This document shows positions 11,500 to 23,566 of a stretch of 64,000 nucleotides of DNA, piece by piece. The DNA is from Taudactylus pleione (lineage: Eukaryota; Chordata; Amphibia; Anura; Myobatrachidae). The translations under genes and the position numbers were made by a program. The stretch spans positions 6,226,001-6,290,000 of the forward strand of contig JAUIMM010000534.1 of assembly GCA_031769625.1 (NCBI GenBank), given 5' to 3'. The stretch's first letter is position 1, and each line of letters starts with the position of its first letter. The notes beneath the pieces were generated by a model. It searched no databases. It saw only the letters and a list, made by a program, of their open reading frames with translations, and was not told where the DNA came from.

Positions 11500-13660
11500 A
11501 ATGGTTCTAGACTAGTCCACTTTTCTTGGTAGATATATCAGTAAGACTCCTCTTACTGACTACATGGACTATATCAACAGTCTATTTTTCCATGAACGTA
11601 GGACTGTGGTCTCTTTCACAAATTCAATGTCTTCCACAAACGTTACATTTGAATTTTGCATTCTCTTTGCCAATCTTGGACTTTCACTTACACTAGTCGG
11701 TTCTTGACTGTGGTTTCGGGATGTCTTTAGTTTCACTGAATGCAGTATTTGAGCACTCCTCATCATATCTTTTAGGTGGTTTTCCAATATTTGATCTTAC
11801 AGAAGTTCTTTTCTGTGGTTGGATGTTCACACCCTTTAGTCTCTGGTTCAGATAATTCTCCAGCTGCATATCTAGTGACACATACATGCTATACATTTCA
11901 AATTCCATCTTTTAAGTAATTTGTGCTGTTTCTTTAAATATGACATCTCTTGACAAGTTTTCTGATACTTAGGGGCATATCGAATTAGCCGCAGGGTTTA
12001 CCCCACGACTAATTGTCGGGCTGGACGGGATTCAATTAGCGGGGATTCCACACGCGGGTGTCCCTGAGACCCTGCGCGCAAGTCCCCGCTGACTGACTTT
12101 ACCTCGCACCTCATGTAGGTGCGAAGTAAAATCAGCGTGAGGCCGTCCTATTCGGCCTTGCGCGAGAGGGTATTACACACTGATTCCGCAGCTCTCGCTA
12201 ATGACGTGGGGAAATAACTATGTAACTGAATAGCTAAACCCCGCGTCGCGGGACTTTTGCCTGTCAATTACCCGTGGGTGAAAGACCGCGGCTAATTGGA
12301 TGTGCCCCTTAGGGTCCAGAGTCTGTAGCCTTAACTTTCATTACAATAGCCAAGCATGATACACTTCATGGAATTCAAATCCAGCTTGCATCTTTTCCCT
12401 TTTGGTATGTGCACCTAGACAGTACTTCCAATAGTTCTTAGATGCTTTCCATTTGCTTTGTTTCCAAAAATGCTTCAATTGGTGTTTTGTCTTTTAAGGC
12501 AACTGTGGGGAAAAAAATTATATCAGGTACACTACTTCCACCCAAAATTATCTGTTTTTATCTGCATCCTTTAGCATACATTGGGCTTTCTCTACTAGTG
12601 TGTGGTTTGCTAGCTCACTTACACTGTTTTGTTCAGAAGTGTAGGCAATGGTCAATTGATGTTCAATTCCTTATTTCCTTAGGAAGAATTCCACATCTTT
12701 GTTTAGATATTCTCCACCATTATTAGATCTCAGGGTTTTGAGTCTATATTCCGTTTGATTCTCTACTGTATCTTGTAGTCTGCTATTTTCTTCACTACTT
12801 CAGACTCTCTGATGAAGTATATTTGAGTCATTCTTCTGAAGTCATCAATGAATATTATGAAGTATCTGTAACTACTTATTGATTTGACTTCATTGGACCA
12901 CATGCATCTGTATGTACTAACTCTAATGCTGACTTTGGAAATGTCTGACAGCCTTCATTCCCTGTTATACAGCTTTCACATATATGTTTCTCTGTATCTA
13001 TCACTGACATTCCTGTGACCATCCTGTTCAGTTGCTTTTGAACACTGTCATATCCAAGATGACCAAATCTTCTGTGCCAGAGTTCCAGTCACTGACTCAG
13101 TCATCATCATCGCATAACACTACTGTGTTGTGGAAGTACAACTGACTGCACGGGGTACCTGTTGCTATTACAGTCCATTTTCTGTTCTGTATAATGAACT
13201 TTCCTCTTGTGAAGTGAACTCTGTGACCTCTATTCTCTAGGACACTGATGGCTATAAGATTTGTTCCCATCTATGGTACTTGGATTTCTGTGATTATTGT
13301 TTTAGTACCAACTTTTAAGTGGGCTTTAATTGTGCCAACTTTCGTACCTATAATCACCCCCATCTGCTTGCAGTGCAGTGCTATACACATGTCATTTGCT
13401 AAAACTTTTCCGTGTATGATAGAGTACACGTGTTGTTCAACACTCAAACTAATCATAGCCATGGCTCTCTCTATTTCATCTGGGCTTGGACTTTCACCAG
13501 GATCTACTGTAACCGTCCACAACCGCTTTACTTGCATTTCCATAGCAAACTTCCATGTGCTATATTTCTCTGCACCCTTTAGCTTGATAAACCCAATGGG
13601 TGTAGCTCCTGTGTGCATACTCTTTACTGACATATCTATACAGCTCCTGTGGTTTGATTA
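11500..13660 (-). pseudogene. Decayed Ty1/copia-type retrotransposon, minus strand
   Basis: On the minus strand, 13633-13271 encodes a gag start with the KLKGAEKYSTWKFAMEMQ motif typical of copia gag. At about 13080-12890 a GAG-pre-integrase domain follows (LELWHRRFGHLGYDSVQKQL, then CESC and FPKSALELVHTDACGP). Near 12715 there is an integrase catalytic signature of RSNNGGEY type, with the usual aspartate of SDNGGEY changed to asparagine. Weak downstream frames lie at 11908-11569. Stops and frameshifts are frequent and a MITE is inserted at 11972-12308. No LTRs were identified. It is related to the plus-strand copy at 19620-22930. Confidence 0.8.
11972..12308. mobile_element. Harbinger-like MITE with TTA target duplication
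   Basis: Termini are GGGGCATATCGAATTAGCCG and, inverted, GGGGCACATCCAATTAGCCG. TTA is duplicated at 11969-11971 and 12309-12311. A TTA/TAA duplication is usual for PIF/Harbinger. It interrupts the copia remnant. Confidence 0.85.
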
Positions 13661-13914
13661 GCTTTCTGTACTTACACACTGCGCAAGAAACACTGTGTGC
13701 TGTCTTCACTGTGTGTTTGCAGATGTCTAAAATAGTGTGTGTGTGCTGCTGTGCGTTCTAGCATCTTGGGGTCTGTGTAACTACAGTTTCTGTACCTGGG
13801 CCCATTACCTGTTGGAATATGTTTGTACAACTGGCATTGGTATGGCAGAGTGAAAGTACACCCCAATGGATATCCTGAGTCAGTAAACAACACAGTACTT
13901 ATCCAGATGACAAA

Positions 13915-14480
13915 CCAACATACACACAATCGACAATAAAAATAACAACACCACATGATCGACAACAAAGAGGTCGACAAGCACAAAATCAACAAGAAGA
14001 TCGACGATGACACTAGATCAACAACAAGATTGACACTTTGAAAACATCAACATAACACAGACACTAAACACAAAGGATCGACAAACAAATGATCGACACA
14101 GAAAAAAGGTAGACAAAATAAAGCTTGACACATAGATCATAGACAGTCACATGGTAGACACATTAAAAGGTAGACATAAAGAAAGTGCAACAATGAGAAG
14201 TCCGACAATGATAAGATCAACAATTATGAAAATAGACAGCTTGATGGTCGACAGTAATAAGGCAGACAGCATGATGGTTGACAGGAATTAGCTTGACAGG
14301 TATTTGATCGAAAGATAGTGGATCAACATGTCAGAAGGGCGATAGTAGAAAGTACCAATAATGAGATTATCGACAGGCATAACACCAACAATTAAAAGTC
14401 CGACATTGTGAATACCGACAGTCACATGGTTCTCAGGTATAAGTTTGACTGGTACAATGCCGACATTTATATGGTCGACA
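13915..14480. repeat. Degenerate array of a GTCGACA-type motif
   Basis: Variants of (A/G)(T/G)CGACA, TAGACA and TTGACA recur every roughly 15-22 bp for more than 500 bp, separated by variable A-rich text. I read this as a strongly decayed minisatellite with a conserved core. No reading frame or element ends were identified. Confidence 0.6.
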
Positions 14481-14519
14481 GCTATGCAAAAACAAACTAT
14501 GAAACTACTGTGATCCTCT

Positions 14520-15110
14520 TTACTGGGCAGCATGTGTAATAAATGGACTGGCATACACTCTCCCTGCAGACATGTAGATACACGCAGAACACATTCAAAG
14601 CACACTGGCGTAAGGTCACTAGGATGGCTAATCTCAAATCATTGTACGTAAATCTAATTAATACTCTACCCCTTCCCCCCCACCACACACACACAACCTC
14701 ACAAGCCAAGTCTTACACGCCTGTCCTGAGACGCGTGGCCTCTGGTGGCAAAATACCTAACTCAAATCATATACATGGTACTACAAGTCTCACTATCCTC
14801 TGTCAGGTCTGCATGGAGTAGTAGTTCCATGTTGAGCAGAGCAGCAGCTACCTAGCAGCAAGTGTCATAAATTGTCTGGCACACTCTGTCCCTGCAGACA
14901 TCCATGTACGCTACACCCCCAACTAAACACCACATAATTCCTAGCCGTCTAGTCTAAAAGCGCCCATCTACACTCACACGTAGTACTACAAGCACCACAG
15001 TGCCCTTGCAGATCTGCATGAGCTGGTAGTACTACAACTCTAAGCAGCTAACAGCAACACATGTCATGGCGTGACTGGCACTCTGTGTCCCTCCAGACAT
15101 GTTAGTATAT
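14520..15110. repeat. Diverged tandem repeats of roughly 200-330 bp
   Basis: The phrase 'catgtgt(c)ataaat...ctggca.ac.ctct.ccctgcagacat' occurs at about 14528, 14862 and 15055. A companion segment (TACTACAAG...TGCAT GAG.. TAGTAGT) occurs at about 14778 and 14985. The block is non-coding as far as I can tell. Confidence 0.45.
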
Positions 15111-15557
15111 AGATTATAGTGGGCTACAGAGGTTATGGAAATACAGTAGCTGCATGCTGCCACTTGCAATAGGCAACATGCAGCTATGCAAAGGTGTGGA
15201 GGATTTTCCATTGTCATCTCAACACTGATCCCCTGCCGGGAAATGGGTGTATAATCCAGGTGGCCAGTTGCCAAATTTGAAGAAAATCATGGGCAGTCAT
15301 TGTGCCTGGCTGCGGCCAGGGCTGCCGGGAGTGCTACACTGATATCACGTCACGCTCCCTGCCCTAGCTGCATATCCCCAGAGTGGCAATAAATGGGGGA
15401 ATGTCATGTGTACTGGCCCCGGGGACATGTGGCCACTCCCATTTTTGCGTGCACACACATTCAGCATACGCACAGCTTACCTGTGAAAAAAATTCTACTT
15501 GCCCCACTGAGTGAAGGTATCACAAAACAAAGGGCCTGATACAGACTTGGGAATAGA

Positions 15558-16106
15558 GGGCCTGATTCAGAGCCGAACGCTCTGACCAGAACGCTCGCTC
15601 TGAATCAGTGCCCTCCTACCTTAAAATGGAGCGGCCTCCTGGCCGCTCGCATAGCTGTGGGTGACCACCCACAGCATATGTGAGCGGCCAAAAAGATGGT
15701 CGCGATGGTCAAGACCATCGCGACCATCGGGCTTGCGACGAGACCCTTGTGGTAGGGTCTCGTTGCCGCAAGCCCTGGAGTGATTTTGGCTCTATCAGAG
15801 CCAAAATCACTCCCACTGACATCACTAGTGATGTCAGTAGGGCCGGACTCAGACGGTAGGCGTTCCCATGGGAACGCCTCCGTCTTGCAACCACGCCCCC
15901 GGCACGCCCCTAAAGGGGGCGTGCTGTCACTCACCATCGACAGCACGCCCCCTTTAGTGCGAGACCCATAATGACGGCTTGGCCGTCGTTATTTGGGTCT
16001 CGCGCATGCGCACGACGGAGCTCCCTCCGTCGTGCACATGCGCATTGGGGGAACATCGACCCGCTTGCGAGCATCCTGCGCTCGCGAGTGGGTCTGAATG
16101 ACCCCC
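15558..16106. mobile_element. Hairpin-rich GC MITE of the GGGCCTGATTCAGA family, full length
   Basis: It begins GGGCCTGATTCAGAGCCG and ends GTGGGTCTGAATGACCCCC. Between them lie consecutive perfect or near-perfect stems: GAGCGGCC/GGCCGCTC, CTGTGGGT/ACCCACAG, GGTCGCGATGGTC/GACCATCGCGACC, CGAGACCC/GGGTCTCG, GAGTGATTTTGGCTC/GAGCCAAAATCACTC, GGCGTTCCC/GGGAACGCC, AAGGGGGCGTGCTGTC with its complement, and the CGACGGAG and CGCTCGCG stems. The element is almost entirely self-complementary in short blocks. No protein is encoded. Confidence 0.85.
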
Positions 16107-16269
16107 ACAGTGAGATCTCTCTCTCAACTGATCATCTTGGTGAAACCATGCTGCACTGCAGGGGGGGGCAGATTTAAAATGTGCAGAGAGATTTAGATTT
16201 GGGAGGAGTGTTTCCAATCTGACATCTAAATTGTAGATTCCAAACAAGAGAGTGTATCTATTAGCGCTT

Positions 16270-17420
16270 ATTGTAAAAACCTATTTAAATAGGATAATGG
16301 ATAAATTACCCCCAGTGTGAAAAAACAATCATTTATTACACACTTAATATAAACATAATTAAAAATGTGTCACATACAATATATTATATACCAATACTGG
16401 CACATGAAATAAGGGTTCCAGAAGGAGCCTCTCACCAGAATAAGGTGCTGCGGTGGGCAAGTGCTAATTAATAACAAAGTGTCCCGGGCCTCAATAGCTC
16501 GGCACCACCGCAGAGAGCTTCTAACAATACCAGGATGACTGGATTCCCGAATTTCAAGTTCCTTCTTATTCCACAAAACACCTCCTGCAACGCGTTTCGG
16601 ATCTTCAATGATCCTTCCTCAGGCAAAGGTGGCTTGTGTTGTGGACATACTGTCTAATTTATACCCTCTAATAGTTTCTCATTGGTTCTTCAATTCCCGC
16701 TGAAATGCGGGCACACGCGGCGATTACGTCACTTCCGGTGCTTACCGGAAGTCATCTGCGTTCCACCGATTACAACTTCCTCTATAACCGGAAGTTGTAT
16801 GCGTTCCATAGGGCGGAAGTTGTTTTATTCATTCCAGTTTCACTAGGGAATGAGTTGGGCTTCAATCGTCGCCATTTTGTAAGAGATTTCTTTATTATCC
16901 AGCCGGATGTTGTATTAACATTCTTACTTCACTAGGGGATGAGTTGGACTTCAATCACCGCCATTTTGGAAGGGATTTCCCTACCATCCAACCGGATCAT
17001 TCCCATATCAATGCTGAAAGATTTTTTTCTTTTCTTTTCTTTTAAATTCATATATCCTTCATCTCAAATTATTATATTCCGCTGGTATATAAATAACTAT
17101 GCCGTACTTGGTATTCCGGCATTGTCCATCCCTCTCCCAGCGGAACATTTTTTCACAAATTGAAGGACATGTAGGGAAATAAAAAAGAAATAATTAATAA
17201 AAAGATATATAAAAGTAAATAAATTTAAAACAATTACTCAATATTAATCTAAAAACCATTTGAGCTCGAAATCAATATTAAGACCTTTTGGACACATAGT
17301 ATCTAAATTAAAGATCCACCTCATCTCACTAGTGGCTAAACGTTTTTCTGTATTTTTACATCTCCAATTGGGTTTAATTAGCTGAATACCCCAGAAGTTT
17401 TTTATATGGTTTTCGTTTTT
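16270..17420 (-). pseudogene. 3' end of a second Penelope-like element, minus strand
   Basis: The reverse complement of 17250-17400 translates to a PLE-like C-terminus containing KPNWRCKNTEKRLATSEMRW, IFNLDTMCPKGLNIDFELKW, then a stop. That matches the end of the GIY-YIG endonuclease region in Neptune-type PLEs (…RWI..LDT..P.GLN…). Downstream (16570-16630) lies the terminal text ACGCGTTTCGGATC...CCTTCCTCAGG. Only this end of the element is present. Confidence 0.7.
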
Positions 17421-17607
17421 ATTATGAACCTTTTATCTAAATTGTAGAGTAATAATAAAGCTGTGCAGTATTTGTGGGCTACATGCAAAAGCAGCCAGTA
17501 TTTACCCCACATGTAAAAAAAATTATGTATTTACACCCCTTGCATTGCAATATGGTTTGTTCAGGTTCACAGTTGACAGAGATACCTTACTCTATTCCCA
17601 ACTCTGA

Positions 17608-18160
17608 GGGCCTGATTCAGAGCCGGACGCTATTTGCGCTCGCTCGTTCAGAAAAAGGGGCCGTATATTTAAATAGAGCGCTCGCTCTTTGCGGTCTGTT
17701 GACGCCTCTATATCTGAACGAGCGAACGAAACATGCGCTCGCTATTTTTTTTAAAAACGCCCCCTGGCCGCTCGCATCATACGTCATCTCCGCTATTTAT
17801 TAGATTAATCGAGTACATCGAAAGGCGTATGAACTGCTCGTAGTATTTTCCTACCGCAATCATGCGAGCAGTTCAGGCTAAGAGACAACCAAGTGACGTT
17901 GTCGATGACGCTGCTTTGTTAATTATGCACACCCTTAAAACGCCCGTTTTGACCGTTTGGCACACCTTCCCCTGTTACCACCCACAAACGCCTCATTCTG
18001 TCACTCAAATTAGCAGGCATTCGCTATTTTGCAAGCACACAATTTCCGACCGCAATGACTGGTTCGCGCATGTGTATTACAACCCATACGCATGCGCAGT
18101 TGTGCGAACATCGCTCGGAGCGAATGAGCGGCCGCTTACGAGCGGCTCTGAATCAGGCCC
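17608..18160. mobile_element. MITE of the GGGCCTGATTCAGA family
   Basis: Ends are GGGCCTGATTCAGAGCCGGA and, inverted, GGGCCTGATTCAGAGCCGCT. Subterminal sequence is rich in GCTCGCTCG-type words. I see no clear target duplication (TGA/AAA). The interior has no gene. Its subterminal design resembles the left end of the autonomous element at 54772. Confidence 0.85.
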
Positions 18161-18856
18161 AAAGTCTGAAGTTGGCGAGGAATGTCCATGGCCAGTGCTA
18201 AAGTGCCATTCATTTTAGGCTAAGCTCTAGCTCACTCCCCATGGTGGGGACATGGCCATGACAATGGAGACGCCATGGCCTCGTAGCGCATTGTCCAATA
18301 CCCGCTCTGTCCATATTTTTCAGGAAAAGTTTGACCCTTTTTGTCAAGCCTGTATGGAAATTAGCTAGTACTTGTTGCTGCTTCTCTTTTGTCAGAGACT
18401 AAAAGCACTGTGCAGAACCATGCTCGCAGCCTATCACTATATCACAAATATTTCTAATATAGATCAATTATACCACAATCACTGTGTGCATATTATATAT
18501 ATCTTGCTGCCACCACTACATATGGGCACCATACCCAGGACACTACAAGCACAAGCATACCCTGTACATTCCTGGCTGCAACTGGATATTCCTTACATCC
18601 TGTACCTGGCTGTTATATACTGTTAGCAATGTGTTATCTTGCTATCTGCTTCTACCGGTTAAAGGAAATGCATATATACTCAATATAATTGTAGATTCTA
18701 TTAAAATTGTTTTGACAATCAGTATTCCTAGTGCGATGCATTTTCTTTTTCCTGCATGATACAACAAGTCTTATGGTGCCCATACACGATGTGATAAAGC
18801 AGCTGATCCAACGGATTGGTACGATTCTATCATGTAAGGGCATGATATCGGACAGA

Positions 18857-19450
18857 GGGCCTTATTCAGACCCGCTCACTAGGATGCGTTTGCACACAGC
18901 CAGCCGATTGTTTTCATTCTGTGCATGCGTACGCATCGCAATGCACATGCGCGAACCAGTGCGAGCGATTGGGAAGCGTATGCTCGCTGCGCATAGACAG
19001 CCCCGCTGAATGAGTGACAGGAGAAGCCGTTGTGGGTGGTGACAGGGGCTGGCCACTAGAAACGGGGGAGTGGAGGTGCAAATGAGGGCGTGCCTGAACG
19101 TCCCAACGCCGTTTCAGAGGCATGCATAATTAAGACGCAGCATCGTGGTACACGTCACTTGGTGGTATTTCACACTGAAGCACTCACAGTGCTTGCAGCA
19201 GGGTATGGTCAGCCACAAGCGCTGCGAGCGCTTCCGATGGTACTTGATGTACCAATGGTTGCATACACTTCCTGGAGATGACGTGCGCAAGTGGGTGTCT
19301 TAAGAAAGGCTGGTGGGCGTCTGCATACACAGAGCTCGCCAAGACATAGTGGGCGTGCTAATACCTTTGCGTGCGATCGCTTGCCTTGCCGCAATTTTCA
19401 TACACATCTAGCGTGCAAACGCAGCTAGCGAGCGGGTCTGAATCGAGCCC
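18857..19450. mobile_element. MITE related to the GGGCCTGATTCAGA family, AGA target duplication
   Basis: Starts GGGCCTTATTCAGACCCGCT and ends AGCGGGTCTGAATCGAGCCC. AGA flanks both sides (18854-18856, 19451-19453). Internal sequence carries TGCGCATGCG-type words as in the other copies. Non-coding. Confidence 0.8.
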
Positions 19451-20476
19451 AGAGCACGCACCCATAGAGTCATACATCACACCCCCAGATCTTACTGCAG
19501 GTTCAGTCGATCAGGGAATGCGATGTTCGATCCCATGCAGCGCTATGCGGGTGGGGGAGGGGGGGAGCCGGCATATCGGGTGTCGGCCACTCGATCGCAC
19601 CGTGTGTAGGGAAAGGTGTAAAACCCCAGAAGTTGAAGTACAAATGCTTCAAGTGTCACAAGTTAGGTTATAGGGCCTCAGAGCACAGAGCGAGTGAACC
19701 AAGTGGTACTTCATCATGCAAGCTTGCTAGGAAGAAATTAATCAGCGTTGAATGTAGCAGACGGTCACTGCAAAGACTGTTGGTACATGGATTCAAGAGC
19801 CACAAGGCACTTTACATGTATGAAAGTTGGTTCAAGTCACTAAAGCCAAGTAATCCAGTGTGTTGTGTACAACAAAAAGGGGAATATAATTGCAACAGGA
19901 ACCAGTGCCAATAACTGTATATCCTGGACACTGAATAGTGTTGTGTGATCAGCTTCTGACTCCAACCAGTCCATGCAACTAAGGCATAGGAGACTGGGTC
20001 ACATAGGATACGATAATGTACAGAAGTTTCTAGATGGCATGGCGACCGGGATATCGGTGAACAATCCTGAAAGACCAGAGTGTATAAGATGCGAGAAGGA
20101 TAAGCAAACACGTTGCACTTTTCCTAAATCAGCATTCGGAGCTAAGGCACTGTTGGAATTAGTGCATACAGATGTATGTTGACCAATAGAAGTGGAGTCA
20201 ATGAGTGGGAACCGATACCTCATGAAGAGTGAAGTTGCAAGCAAAAAGAAGCTAATAAAATATCAGTCTGGCCTGAAGACAAAGTACTAAGGTCTGATAA
20301 TGGTGGAGAATATGAAAATAGAGATCTTGCTGTCTACATCAAGTGAAATGGCATACACCACACCACCACCTGACAATTGCCTACACACCAGAACAGAACG
20401 GCATGAGAGAGAGTTCAAACAATGGTTGAAAGAGCACGGACTATGATAAGTGATGCAGATCTGGACAAGAGATTTT

Positions 20477-21040
20477 GGGCCTGATATAGAGATGGTTACT
20501 AATACAGGCGCACTCGCAGCTGCTCTCACAATAGCGGTTGCAGAAATACACAAATGCTAATCTCAGCCTGCCTTTTGGGCTCCACTGAGTCGTGGAGTGT
20601 ACAGGCGCTGAGACGCCCACTTTCAGGCTGTGTGGTCTGTGCATTTGTGATGAAGATTGTAAACACACAACATCCCCGCAACATGAGTCGCACCAGAGAC
20701 ATTTACGATAACCTAGGGTCTACTATAGCTACTCTATTCAAATCCAACTAAACATGGCCTCTGATGCACAAGTATTCCCAGACACTCCCTTAAGATGCCC
20801 ATAAAATGGCCTTGTTTTGCGATCACTTTAGGTCACCTGCCAGTCTCCACCCTGATATCTGCATGTATCACAAACCACTTCTTAAGTGTTAGTGAATTTG
20901 TACGCAATTGCAATCAGCATAGGACACTTGGGTTCGTGCATGCACAGTAAACAGATTCCTGGACATTCTGCACATGCGCACTAGCAAAACATCGCTTAAC
21001 TGCTGGAACATCAGAATTATGGCCATCTCTGAATCAGTCC
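20477..21040. mobile_element. MITE inserted in the copia remnant
   Basis: Starts GGGCCTGATATAGAGATGG and ends CCATCTCTGAATCAGTCC, inverted relatives of the GGGCCTGATTCAGA ends. It separates the integrase part of the copia remnant from its reverse transcriptase part. Confidence 0.75.
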
Positions 21041-21954
21041 AAACAGCAGTCTATCAAAAGTTGAGCACCTACAGTGGGAGTCAAAGACAAGACACTATTG
21101 GGAAAAGGCTAAGTAACAGTCAGTTATGTGTCTTTGGGTGCAGAGCTATGCATATATCCCTAAAGAGAGGAGGGCCAAACTAGATCCCAAGTCCATCTCC
21201 TGTATCATGTTGGGATACTGTTTACAAAGCGAAGGATACAGATTATGGGACATTTACAACAAATAACGTTTTAAAGTGAAGAGACGTAGTGTTTCACAAG
21301 ACCACTTCAATCAAAGATAAGCAGGATATTGTAACACCACAAAAACTTGTGACGCTAGATATGCCCACTGCTGGAAGCGTGTCAGAAATGGAAACCATAG
21401 ATACAAGTGGACAGCCGCAGAGCAGGAGCTCTATGAGGAACAACAGAGGAAAACCTCCTAAAAAGAAAGGAGAGGAATTGTCTGCTGTGAACCTCAAACC
21501 CTCCAGGAAGCAAAGTTAAGCAACAACGAGCAAGAGGGGAAATCCATCTTGTTGCTAAGGGTTACATTCAGAAATTCAGCATTGACTATGGGGAGATCTT
21601 CTCGCCTGTTGCAAGCCACAGCACATTACGCATAGTTATTGCTATATCTACTAAGTATGACTCACTACTTTACCTTAGCTGGTAGACTTTGATTCAGCCT
21701 ACTTGCTAGTGGAAGTAATTTACATGGAGCCACCGAAGCATTACAATGCAGATACATTCACAGAGGGCAAAGTATGTCTTCTACAAAAATCATTGTATGG
21801 GCTAAAACAGAGTGGCCTTTTGTTGATTCAAAGACTGATCATTGTCTATGCTACAAGTGGAGAGACAAAAGCTTATTCATCATACCAGTCTATGTGGATG
21901 ATTTAATGCTTGCAGGACAAGAGAACCAAATAGCCAATGTCAAGTTGTTACTAA

Positions 21955-22523
21955 GGGCTTGATGCAAAGATGGACGCAGTGCTGATGTTTGCACAGTTGA
22001 GTGTTTTTTTGCTACTGCGCATGTGTGAAAAGTACAGGAAACCCTTACTGTGCACGCACGTACCAATGTGTGCGTATGCAGAGGCCACTCAAGGACTCGA
22101 TGTTGAGACCGATGGTGGTCGATGCTGGAGTGATCGGTCTAACCAGTGCAGTTGGAGCATTGTTCAGATATGCAAAGTAAGTATAAGGGGTAAACTTACT
22201 AAAGTGAGAGGTTTTAGAAGTGAGTTTTAAAAGTGATGTTGCCCATAGCAACCAATCAGATTCTACTTAACATTTAACTAGCACCTTCTAGAAGATAATA
22301 GCTAGAATCTGATTGGTTGCTATGGGCAACATCACTTTTAAAACTCACTTCTAAAAGCTCTCACTTTAGTAAATTTACCCCTAAGTGTTTCAGGGTTTGC
22401 TCAGTCCGTCGCACGGAAGTACACAAGGGAAATGCTAGAACTGCCATTTGCATATTTTCGCACATGGAAATCAAGAAGAAATCGCAGCCGAGCATGAACT
22501 GGACGCACCTCTGAATTAAGCGC
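21955..22523. mobile_element. MITE in the copia remnant, itself hit by a foldback MITE
   Basis: Ends are GGGCTTGATGCAAAGATGGA and, inverted, GCGCTTAATTCAGAGGTGCG. It lies just after the YVDD region of the copia remnant, and the copia frame resumes directly after it. The element at 22187-22381 is nested inside. Confidence 0.7.
22187..22381. mobile_element. Near-perfect foldback MITE with CCAAT-containing arms
   Basis: Arms of about 85 bp run from GGGGTAAACTTACTAAAGTG to its complement, with TAA duplicated at 22184-22186 and 22382-22384. Each arm contains the CAACCAATCAGATTCTA / TAGAATCTGATTGGTTG motif. Confidence 0.9.
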
Positions 22524-23251
22524 TAGATGACAAGTTCAAGCTCAAAGACCTTGGGCCGGCGTATCAATTGCTGGGTCTGAGGATCATAGAAAACCAGAGT
22601 GTTAGGACTGTAAACAAGGCTACATTGAGGTGATGCTCAACAAGTTTGGAATGACAGATGCCAAGACAGTCAGCACCAATCGACAAACGTGTGAAAATCT
22701 AAAAAGCTATGTGTCCAACAGAAGCAGAAATTTAGGAAATGAAGAAAGTTCCTTACTAAAGTGCTATTGGAACTTCAATGCTAGCGTTGACACACAACCA
22801 GACATCACCCACGCTGTCAGTCATGTAAGCCAAATTGCAACAAATCAAGAAGAGAACACTGGACAACCATTAAATGCATCCTCAGATATTTGAAAGGGAC
22901 AAGCTCCTTAAAGCTAGTTTGCGAAAACTGAAACTTTCTATGATGCCGATTTTCGGATCCCATGAAGACGACAGGCAGGTTCCTACAGTTTACCTTTTTG
23001 CTTTGACAGGCATCGACAGCTATAGAAGGCGTGTTTGAGTCTTAAAATTGTGTATTTACTAACTGTGAGTTAGGAGCTGATTGGTTTGTACTTTATCTTT
23101 CTCCAAGGCTTAGTACGTCTACCCCTCAGGGAGGTAAAATAAAAGAACGCATTGCAGTGGTTATTCGTACACAGCAAATAAGGAGTGTGGGAGAACCCTT
23201 GATCATTGTCTAGCGCGCATTGTAGCTTTAATCTTCCACTGTTAGTATAAC

Positions 23252-23566
23252 CTGGTGGTTCTCAAACTGGATGCTGTGGTACCATGGGGTGCCACGGTTG
23301 GTGGTCCAGGACCAAATCAAGTTCTTTATGGTCAATGTGATAGGCAAACCAGTGCTGGTGGCTGCCAATCATAAAATATGTGGACAAACAGAAGTGCAAC
23401 CCTGTCCACCACCACATAGCTGACCCTAAGGATGACATATAAGCACAATTTCATTTTATTTAGTTTAATAATGATTGCAGAATTTCTCAATGAGAAACTT
23501 TTGGCCTAGGGGTGCCGGGAAAAAAATCCTGATACTCTAGAAATTCAAGTTTGGAAATCACTGGAC
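23252..23566. mobile_element. hAT-like MITE, GTGGTTCTCAAACT termini
   Basis: The left end GGTGGTTCTCAAACTGGATG and right end CAAGTTTGGAAATCACTGG are inverted and similar. The interior is non-coding. I could not define the target duplication with certainty. Confidence 0.55.

Larger units (their letters stand above)
19620..22930 (+). pseudogene. Decayed Ty1/copia-type retrotransposon, plus strand
   Basis: In order: a degraded zinc knuckle at about 19633 (CFKCHKLGYRASEH, where the family has histidine and cysteine at the last two ligand positions); a GAG-pre-integrase domain at 19975-20180 (LRHRRLGHIGYDNVQKFLDG, CIRCEKDKQT, LLELVHTDVC); the integrase signature LRSDNGGEYEN at about 20290; reverse transcriptase text VAKGYIQKFSIDYGEIFSPV at about 21550, EPPKHYNA..., and the catalytic YVDD at 21891-21902; then FKLKDLGPAYQLLGLRI at about 22525. 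Stops and frame changes interrupt every domain, and MITEs are inserted at 20477-21040 and 21955-22523. No LTRs were identified. Confidence 0.85.

Noticed and set aside
13248..13661. 137-codon plus-strand open frame
   Set aside because: It is antisense to the copia gag frame, which carries the family motif on the minus strand.
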